Part shown: positions 45,743 through 52,454 of the stretch, one piece after another | Layout of the letters: every line of letters starts with the position of its first letter | Numbering within the stretch: position 1 is the first letter of the stretch | The notes under the pieces: model-generated | Database searches by the model: none | What the model was told of the DNA's origin: nothing | Seen by the model: the letters and a program-made list of their open reading frames with translations, nothing else | Assembly: GCA_902773895.1 (NCBI GenBank) | Contig: CACYGB010000004.1 | Location: forward strand, 1-52,454 | DNA length: 52,454 nucleotides | Source: an uncultured Eubacteriales bacterium | GTDB taxonomy: Bacteria; Bacillota; Clostridia; Christensenellales; Aristaeellaceae | Direction of reading: 5' to 3' | Program-made: the position numbers and the translations under genes

Positions 45743-46402
45743 ATGACGATTGAAATGGGAATGACAGCCGGCACGGGGCTGATGCTGATCGTAATGCTGG
45801 TCTCCGCGCGGCATCTGCACGTGCCGCCATGGAAAACCGCGATCCTGTCGGTTTTGCTTGCCTGCGCCGGCTACGCGGGCGCCAAGCTGATGTTTGCCAT
45901 CGAATCAGGCGGCAGCCTGGCGGGACGGTCCTTTTTCGGTTCGCTGCTGTTTGTGCCGCCGCTGATGGCGCTGGCGGCGCTGGCGCTGCGGATGCCGCCG
46001 GAGGACGCGCTGGATCTGTGCGCCCCGGGCGAATGTGTGATGCTGGCGCTGCTGAAGGTGAAATGCCTGATGGACGGCTGCTGCGTCGGGGTGATCCTGC
46101 ACACCGCAGAATCCGGTGGCGTCATCCGCTTTCCCAGCCAGATCGTCGAGGGGATCCATGCCCTGCTGCTGTGCGGCGCGCTGATGCTGCTGATCCGCAG
46201 GGGACGATGCCGCGGCCAGGTGTATGCCTGGTACATGATCCTGTACGGCGGCGGCCGGTTCATCCTGAACCTGCTGCGGGAAACGGAGCCCTTCATCTGG
46301 ATCCTGCCTGCCGGAAACTTCTGGTCGCTGATAAGCGTGGCTATCGGAGCCATCTGGCTGCTGCTGAAACGGCAGCGAGCTCTGCCGCGGCCAACAGCCT
46401 GA
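45743..46402 (+). CDS. Lgt-superfamily membrane protein (prolipoprotein diacylglyceryl transferase-like)
   Basis: A 219-residue polytopic membrane protein of the Lgt superfamily; true Lgt adds diacylglycerol to prolipoprotein cysteines and is usually 260-300 residues. Family-like blocks are seen: GRSFFGSLLFVPPL (61-74), CLMDGCCVG (108-116), RFPSQIVEG (129-137, including the conserved Arg) and GRFILNLLRE (171-180, second conserved Arg). The position that carries the essential His in E. coli Lgt (SFHGG) is Phe65 here, and the protein is short, so standard Lgt activity is doubtful. The ATG at 45743 follows AAAGGAAAG. It ends 37 bases before the giant exported protein and shares its promoter. Confidence 0.8.
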   Translation: MTIEMGMTAGTGLMLIVMLVSARHLHVPPWKTAILSVLLACAGYAGAKLMFAIESGGSLAGRSFFGSLLFVPPLMALAALALRMPPEDALDLCAPGECVMLALLKVKCLMDGCCVGVILHTAESGGVIRFPSQIVEGIHALLLCGALMLLIRRGRCRGQVYAWYMILYGGGRFILNLLRETEPFIWILPAGNFWSLISVAIGAIWLLLKRQRALPRPTA

Positions 46403-46439
46403 AAAAACAAACTCCATATCATCGAAGGAGATACAATAT

Positions 46440-49400
46440 ATGAAGAAGTTCGCAAAAAAGCTGATTCCCTTCCTGGTGCTGGCCGCCCTGCTGCTCAGCG
46501 TTGTTTCCGGCGCGTCCGGCGCCACCATCAGCAGCCAAACCGGCAAAAAAACGGTGGGGGTTACGTGGTTTGACAACTACGAAGCGGACACGGGCAGCTA
46601 CATCACCGTGGAAAACCTGGTGCCCGCCGAGGACGGCAAGGCCATCGAGGGCGGCACATATACCGGCCACGTCAAGGCGGCCATTCCCGCGTCAGAACTG
46701 TTCGGCTGGGCAGCCGGCCATTTGAATGACAGCATCGTTGGCACACAGCTGAAGAATTTCTACCCCCACGGAGACGGCAAAAACCTCATCGGCGGGGTTT
46801 TATTTGACGTAACCTTCCCCACCGGCACCACGATTGATTTTGACAGCATCACCGTCAATAAAGGCACCGGAGCCTTCAGCAAGGTGGAAAAATTCAAGGG
46901 CGCTTACAAGATCACAAACAACGCCTCCAGCGGCTGCTTAGGCACCACCTACACCAACAGCAAAAGCTACGATACAAGCATAAACGCGGTCACCTTCCTG
47001 TTCACTTTTACTGATTCAAACTTTGAGGGAATCTACGCGGCGTATGCTAAAAACCCCAGCGCCGTCATTTCCTTTGATATTCCTTATACCATGGAAATAG
47101 CCGCGGGCGCCAAGCTGGATTCCCTGGGGGAAATCACCGCCAAGGGCCAGACCTGGATGCACATTACCAGCAACCTGCAGCCGGCCTACGTTTACACCAA
47201 CGTTTTCACGGACGGCGCGGCCCAGCCCGCCTACGCGGCCACTTATGAATTCACCTACATCGGCGAACCCTATGACGCGGTGCCGGAGGCCGTCACCAGC
47301 CAGCTGCCCGAGGACGGTGCCATTCCCGGCGGCGTCTTTACGCCCCCGGAAATCACCAACGTGAACGACCCGGATTCCGGCATATGGACGTTCCTGGGCT
47401 GGACGCCGCCCTCCTCCGAAGACGAATCCGTGCATTTCGTGGGCGAATGGGACCACGGTGCCCCCGCCTACCGCGCGGTGTACCAGTTTGTGAACGGCCT
47501 GGACGAAACAACGCCTGTGGCCGCCGCCCTGAACGACTTCCTGCCCGACGACAGCACCGTGGATGAAAACGGACAGAAAAAAATCAACAAGTACGACACG
47601 GTGGATGCTTTGAAAGCCGTCAACCCGCTGCCCATCGCAGGGGACGGCCTGACGGAAGAAAACGGCCTGATCACCTGGAAAGCGGACAGCGAAGGGCTGA
47701 CCGTCTGGCAGACCAAGGGCTTTGTAGACGAGCCTGTTGTGGACGACGAAAACCTGACCGTCACCTACACTGCCAAGTGGTACCTGACGGACCTGACCAA
47801 GGGCTATTGGCACGTGAACGACGGCCCCTGGAAGCCCTACGAGGGCATGGACATGACCATCACCGGCGCCAACGCCAATTACTGGACCCAGTTCACCACC
47901 GCGCTGACGAAGATGACCGCCAATGACACCATGTACATCAACGGCACCCTGCCGGACGGCCAGCGCTTCACCGTTCCCCGGGGCAAGCTGGTGGTGGAAA
48001 GCGACGTCACCATGAGCGCTTCCTCCTACGTGGGCAATCCGGCCGTCACCCTGAGCGGCGGCACCGTGATGACCACCAACGAGGACGCCACCTTCAAGGC
48101 AACCAATTACCGCTACGGCGTGCAGGTCAACGCCAATTCCGCGCTGAGCGACGGAAATTATGACCTGAACGGCAACGAGCACGGCTTCTACCTGAACGGC
48201 ACCGGCGCCCTGCGCGGCCTGACGGAAGACAGCCGGAACACCTTCAAAATCACACTGAACCGTTCGGATTCGAACCTGCCCTTTGTGATGGGCGGCTATA
48301 CCTCGGTGATTGAAAACGTCACCCTGGAAGCGTCGGCCAGCGGCGTGTCCACCATGGGGCCCAACAACGGCCAGACAGACAAAACCGGCGCGCTCAAAAC
48401 CAGCCCGGCGGTCAAAATCATCAATGCCGACGTCAGCCTCAAAAATATGTTCTTCCAGATGTACGGCTGGGACATGACGGACAGCCATTTCGTCTACGAC
48501 GGCAGCGCCGGCTCGGCCGGTGCCTTTGGCCGCGGCGGCAACACCCCGCTGAACTTCTATTACGGCTGGGGCAGGACGTCTACTTGGACCAATTCCGACA
48601 TTGAATTCAAGAACTGCAAATACAACATCGTCACCACCTCCAACCAGTACCTGAAAGTCAACGGCTGCACCATCACCGTGTCCGGCGGCAGCCCCACGGT
48701 GCTGTTCAACATCCGCCGGGAGGACGACAACGCCCAGTGGGCCTCCGTGGACGTGGTGGGCTCCACCATCAACGGCAACGTCACCTTCCAGTACCTGGTC
48801 GGCGGGATCGCGGATTATCCCGGCGCCGGCTCCTCCTTCAATTTCGGCGCCAACAGCGTGCTGAACACCGGTGCCAAAGCCAACGCCGACAACGCCGGCG
48901 GCGACGGGAACCTGCGCAAATTCACCGTTACCGGCGGCTCCCACAAAATCTATTACGCCCCCAGCTACAACAGCAGCTACGGCTCCATCCGGCCTATCAG
49001 CGGCTACGGCGCCGCCAGCGACCTGCTGAGCTACTTCAAGCTGGCCGACGCCAGCCTGGATACGCTCACCGTGGAATATGAAGACGGCGAGGTGCGGGAT
49101 TACAAAGTGGCCAACGCGTCCAGCGACGGCAACAAATACGTCTGGACGCCGGCCTGCGCCGTGTACGTGCACGCGGTGGACGCGGACAATCAAACCGCCA
49201 ACGCCAAGTTCAGCGACGGCAAGACCGTCACCGACGCCTACAACACCATCCGCGGCATGAAGATCAACGACGTGGTGCGCTACAACGCCACCACGGACAA
49301 CCGCGCCGCCTTCCCGCAGTCCACCCTGGCGGGCATGACCGCCAACGGCAAGATCGTGGTGGGCTGGACGTACAAGGTGGACAACGGCGAGAAGCAGACC

Positions 49401-52400
49401 CTGATAGAGACCGGCACCCAGGAAATCAGCGCCGACGACGCCTTCACCGCCATCACCGGGCTGAACACCTCCGGCGCCCGGGTGGACATCTACCCCGTGT
49501 GGGCGGACCGGCCGGTGGAAATCAGCTACAGCTTCGTGTCCGACACCGCGGACGAATCGATCCCCGAGGAAATCGACGCTTATCTGGAGTCCGAGGACCT
49601 GATAAAAGCCGCCGTTTCCGGCACCGAAATCACGCTTCCTTCCTATGAGGATTATGAAATCGAGGACGAAGGCGTCTGGGCCTTCAAGGGCTGGAAGCAG
49701 GGTGAGGAAACCGTCACCGCCGTTACGGTGGGAACGGAGGATATCGCCCTGGTGGGCCATTGGGAATACACGCCGGAGCAGCACGAATACACCATCACCT
49801 TCGTGGACGAGGACGGCGAAACCGTACTGAGTCAGCAGACGGTGGAAAAAGGCGAAACGCCCGTCTACGCAGTCGATGAACCCACCAAGGAAGGCGACGC
49901 GGAGCACAGCTACACCTTCTCCGGCTGGGACCCCGCCATCGGCCCCGCTACCCGGGACATTACCTACAAAGCAACCTACGAAGAATCCGTCAACCAGTAC
50001 GACGTCACCTATACCTTCGTCAACGGCACTGCGGACGGCCCCATGAAGGACGCCCCGCTGCCCAAGGAAGTCACAGACCAGAAGCCGGAGGACGGCCAGC
50101 AGGACTATGGCGCCGTCATCACCCCCGCTGCCCCCGAAAAGGTGAACGTGGAAAACGGCGCCTGGGTGTTCCGCGGCTGGGACCCCGAAAGCGTGACCCT
50201 GGACGAAAACGGCGCGGCCTTCACCGGCACCTGGGAATACCTGGAGCAAACGGTGGAATTGACGCTGCATGCCAATAACGGCACGGACGAAACGCAGCAG
50301 GTGACGCTGATCCCCGGCAGCACCCAGGAAAGCGACCGGAAGCTGCCGGCCAACCCCTTCACCTTCGACGGCCATACCTTCATCGGCTGGGCCGCCGCGG
50401 CGCAGCCTGCCGACAGCACCGACGTGATCGTGCTGTACCGGGACGGCGAAGCCTTCCGCTTCGATCAGCCCGGCATTTCCCTGCGCGATACCGCTTCGCT
50501 TGAAAAGCCCGGGCTGATGCGCGGCGCGCTGTCATGGTTCATTGCTTCCGCCCTGGCCGACGAAACCGGCGTGACCCAGTACGGCGACCTGTACGCCGTG
50601 TGGATGCCGGAAAACCCCGATGAATATACCGCCAAGCTGAACCTGGCCGGCGATCTGCTGGTAAACGGTGATACGGAGCACGACCAGGTGTATTCAGTGG
50701 CCACCGGCGACAAGGTGACCATCACCGCGCAGCTGGATGCCCAGGCGGTGAAAGAACAGATCGAAGGGATCTACGATCGGTTTGGCGGCAACAAGGAGAT
50801 GCAGAAAATCGCCCTGAGCGATATGGCATGCACCTTCGTGGTGAAGCTGCACGCCGCCGGTGTTTCCCTGACGGATGCGCAGTATGCCCTCCGCTTCGCC
50901 GACAGCACCGACACCGGCGCGGCCTTTGAGATTGAGGGCGGCACCGCCGTGCCCGTGGAAGGCAGCGAGGGCGACTATATCGTGACGATCAAGCTGACCG
51001 GCGCGGATAAGCTGGACGATTTCAGCAAGCTGTATCAGCTGGTGCACGATGACATGCTGGCTACGATGGAGCTGAAGGCATCCGATGTGGAAATCACCCA
51101 GGCCGGCGGTTATGCCCGCGTGACCGGTACGGTGAGCGGCACCTTCCGTTCCCTGGCCACCTTCACCACTTACAATGACGAACAGGTGCCTGTCAGCTAT
51201 CACAGCATCCTGTTCACCTTCCTGTGGACCGGTGTGCAGGACGAAGCCAAGAGCGACGCGGTGAACCCCGGCCCCATCTCCCTGACCATGCAGGTGAAGC
51301 CCGAAGTGGTGCTGCCCGGCGACTTGCTGGTGGCCCCTGCCGGCGGAACCGCCTGGAATACCGAGCATGCCGCCGTGTACACCACCAAGCCCGGCGTGAA
51401 GCTGGACTACCTGGCCACCCTGGACGTGTCCGAAATCAAGGATCAAATGACCGCCATCGAGGGCAATTATTCCTCGGCGGACGGCCGGTACGACGACATC
51501 ACCTTCCCCGGCGGCATCAGCTGCACCTTTACCGTCACCCTGACCGCTCCGGAGGGCCTGGACCTGCCGACGGCCCAAAGCGCTTACAGCTTCCTGAACG
51601 TCGATAACTTCACCATCGCGTCCGTCAACGCCACCGCACGGAAGGCCACCCTGACCATCCGCTACAACGGCGACGACATCACCACTTATACCAAACTGCA
51701 TGAGGACATTATCGACAAGACCGAGCAGGTGCTGAAGCTGCGCATCGCCGGCGTCCAGGTGGGCGGCAGCGACAGCGTGGGCGGCTCCTTCACTATGCAC
51801 GGGGATGTGAAGGGCGATTTCAAAGCCACCGCCAAGCTGAACAGCAAGGAAGTGCCCTTTGAATTCACCTGGAAGGGCGAACAGACCCCCGACGGCGTGG
51901 ACTATCTGCTTGCCTCCGCTTCGGAAGCGGAGCAGAAGCACATCCAGCTGACGGTGTCCACCGCGCCGGACGTGGTGCTGCCCGGCGATTTGCAGGTGAA
52001 GGAAAAGGAAGCCTCCTTCACCACCGAGCACGATCAGGTCTATACCACCAAGAGCGGCGCCAGCCTGACCTACGCCGCCGAGCAGATCACCGCCATCAAG
52101 GAATACTACGAAAAACAGGCCGAGAACAAGGACAAGGATCTGCCCCTGGACGAAATCCTTCTGTCCGAACTGAGCAGCGCCTTTACCGTCAAGCTGAGCA
52201 CCGATGCGGGGCTGGAACTGCCCACGGCCAGCACCGGCTACAAGCTGGTCAACGGCGGCAACTTTGAAATCGCCTCCGTCAACGCCACGGCCCAGCAGGC
52301 CACCCTGACCATCCGCTACAAGGCGGACGGCATCGAAAACTTTGGGCAGCTGTTTGACGACATCACCGGCATGGACGACATGCTGGAAATGGACGTGGCC

Positions 52401-52454
52401 AACGTGAAGGTCACCGCCGCGGACACCCTGCTGTCCGGCGGTCTGGTGATGCGC
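46440..52454 (+). CDS. Giant exported multidomain repeat protein (probable adhesin), 3' end outside window
   Basis: The frame is open for 2005 codons and has no stop before the window ends. Residues 1-28 form a Sec signal peptide (MKKFAKKLIPFLVLAALLLS, then SGASGA). A domain of unknown type follows (about 30-260). SHIRT-like modules lie near 266-339, 343-449, 1027-1111 and 1187-1267, with recurring TYxFVNG starts and FxGxWE ends. A beta-helix-like section rich in Asn, Gly and Thr spans about 460-870. InlB/Listeria-Bacteroides-type repeats lie near 1116-1183 and 1271-1340. From about 1390 a repeat of 222-223 residues starts (GDLLV at 1403, GDLLV at 1626, GDLQV at 1848). A surface adhesin or stalk is inferred. 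AAGGAG precedes the ATG. Any cell-wall anchor lies beyond the window. Confidence 0.93.
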   Translation, partial: MKKFAKKLIPFLVLAALLLSVVSGASGATISSQTGKKTVGVTWFDNYEADTGSYITVENLVPAEDGKAIEGGTYTGHVKAAIPASELFGWAAGHLNDSIVGTQLKNFYPHGDGKNLIGGVLFDVTFPTGTTIDFDSITVNKGTGAFSKVEKFKGAYKITNNASSGCLGTTYTNSKSYDTSINAVTFLFTFTDSNFEGIYAAYAKNPSAVISFDIPYTMEIAAGAKLDSLGEITAKGQTWMHITSNLQPAYVYTNVFTDGAAQPAYAATYEFTYIGEPYDAVPEAVTSQLPEDGAIPGGVFTPPEITNVNDPDSGIWTFLGWTPPSSEDESVHFVGEWDHGAPAYRAVYQFVNGLDETTPVAAALNDFLPDDSTVDENGQKKINKYDTVDALKAVNPLPIAGDGLTEENGLITWKADSEGLTVWQTKGFVDEPVVDDENLTVTYTAKWYLTDLTKGYWHVNDGPWKPYEGMDMTITGANANYWTQFTTALTKMTANDTMYINGTLPDGQRFTVPRGKLVVESDVTMSASSYVGNPAVTLSGGTVMTTNEDATFKATNYRYGVQVNANSALSDGNYDLNGNEHGFYLNGTGALRGLTEDSRNTFKITLNRSDSNLPFVMGGYTSVIENVTLEASASGVSTMGPNNGQTDKTGALKTSPAVKIINADVSLKNMFFQMYGWDMTDSHFVYDGSAGSAGAFGRGGNTPLNFYYGWGRTSTWTNSDIEFKNCKYNIVTTSNQYLKVNGCTITVSGGSPTVLFNIRREDDNAQWASVDVVGSTINGNVTFQYLVGGIADYPGAGSSFNFGANSVLNTGAKANADNAGGDGNLRKFTVTGGSHKIYYAPSYNSSYGSIRPISGYGAASDLLSYFKLADASLDTLTVEYEDGEVRDYKVANASSDGNKYVWTPACAVYVHAVDADNQTANAKFSDGKTVTDAYNTIRGMKINDVVRYNATTDNRAAFPQSTLAGMTANGKIVVGWTYKVDNGEKQTLIETGTQEISADDAFTAITGLNTSGARVDIYPVWADRPVEISYSFVSDTADESIPEEIDAYLESEDLIKAAVSGTEITLPSYEDYEIEDEGVWAFKGWKQGEETVTAVTVGTEDIALVGHWEYTPEQHEYTITFVDEDGETVLSQQTVEKGETPVYAVDEPTKEGDAEHSYTFSGWDPAIGPATRDITYKATYEESVNQYDVTYTFVNGTADGPMKDAPLPKEVTDQKPEDGQQDYGAVITPAAPEKVNVENGAWVFRGWDPESVTLDENGAAFTGTWEYLEQTVELTLHANNGTDETQQVTLIPGSTQESDRKLPANPFTFDGHTFIGWAAAAQPADSTDVIVLYRDGEAFRFDQPGISLRDTASLEKPGLMRGALSWFIASALADETGVTQYGDLYAVWMPENPDEYTAKLNLAGDLLVNGDTEHDQVYSVATGDKVTITAQLDAQAVKEQIEGIYDRFGGNKEMQKIALSDMACTFVVKLHAAGVSLTDAQYALRFADSTDTGAAFEIEGGTAVPVEGSEGDYIVTIKLTGADKLDDFSKLYQLVHDDMLATMELKASDVEITQAGGYARVTGTVSGTFRSLATFTTYNDEQVPVSYHSILFTFLWTGVQDEAKSDAVNPGPISLTMQVKPEVVLPGDLLVAPAGGTAWNTEHAAVYTTKPGVKLDYLATLDVSEIKDQMTAIEGNYSSADGRYDDITFPGGISCTFTVTLTAPEGLDLPTAQSAYSFLNVDNFTIASVNATARKATLTIRYNGDDITTYTKLHEDIIDKTEQVLKLRIAGVQVGGSDSVGGSFTMHGDVKGDFKATAKLNSKEVPFEFTWKGEQTPDGVDYLLASASEAEQKHIQLTVSTAPDVVLPGDLQVKEKEASFTTEHDQVYTTKSGASLTYAAEQITAIKEYYEKQAENKDKDLPLDEILLSELSSAFTVKLSTDAGLELPTASTGYKLVNGGNFEIASVNATAQQATLTIRYKADGIENFGQLFDDITGMDDMLEMDVANVKVTAADTLLSGGLVMR
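50600..52454 (+). repeat. In-gene tandem repeats of about 222 residues
   Basis: Three successive units begin with an L(A/P)GDLxV motif at about 50643, 51312 and 51978 (669 and 666 bases apart). Each continues with TEH..VY, then later VNATA..ATLTIRY and a helical HEDI/FDDI segment (clearest in units 2 and 3). The units are well diverged at DNA level, so this is an old protein-domain repeat, not a recent DNA duplication. The third unit may be incomplete at the window end. Confidence 0.85.

Noticed and set aside
47016-50375. Minus-strand frame of 1119 codons inside the giant surface protein
   Set aside because: The plus strand is open for over 2000 codons with a signal peptide and recognisable modules; the antisense frame is compositional.

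Overview
The window is GC-rich DNA with a strong preference for G or C at third codon positions. It carries Bacillota-type Shine-Dalgarno sites, consensus sigma-A promoters and intrinsic terminators. A spoIVB fragment points to an endospore-forming lineage. The dense load of plant-glycan genes and a very large exported repeat protein suggest a gut-associated, probably uncultured member of the Clostridia; assignment to a particular order is not supported here.

Region 1 (1-913, minus strand): a spoIVB gene whose recognisable sequence stops just before the serine-protease domain, where a hairpin-rich repeat begins at the window edge. Region 2 (914-14952, minus strand): a tight nine-gene operon from one near-consensus promoter to one clear terminator. 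It encodes a mannobiose/cellobiose 2-epimerase, GH36 alpha-galactosidase, CE2-like esterase, GH130 mannosylglucose phosphorylase, phosphohexomutase, a second acetylesterase, GH2 beta-galactosidase, GalT and, unexpectedly, the tRNA methyltransferase TrmO. Together these describe cytoplasmic breakdown of acetylated galacto(gluco)manno-oligosaccharides by epimerisation and phosphorolysis. No transporter or endo-mannanase lies in the operon.

Region 3 (15031-22599, plus strand): metF, a separate MetH reactivation-domain gene and a MetH without that domain, followed by a heterodimeric ABC exporter pair with one degenerate ATP site. Region 4 (22600-35256): a hairpin-dense intergenic stretch, then rhaD, an AraA/FucI-fold sugar isomerase, rhaB and an AraC regulator (rhamnose catabolism). 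These are followed by a cytoplasmic beta-helix protein, a GH2 beta-mannosidase and a GH3 enzyme with inverted domain order. Region 5 (35308-40672, minus strand): an Fbp/Afu/Phn-type ABC importer (binding protein, fused double permease with an extra extracytoplasmic domain, ATPase) with an HD phosphohydrolase as last gene.

Region 6 (40741-45466): three MATE-family transporters and an acylphosphatase; two of the MATE genes converge, and the terminator of one lies inside the coding end of the other. Region 7 (45628-52454, plus strand): a small Lgt-superfamily membrane protein followed by a giant exported protein of at least 2005 residues. That protein has a beta-helix-like section, several SHIRT-like/InlB-like modules and tandem repeats of about 222 residues, and it runs off the window end. 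No tRNA, rRNA, CRISPR array, transposase or recognised riboswitch was seen. Many long antisense open frames exist but look like codon-bias shadows.
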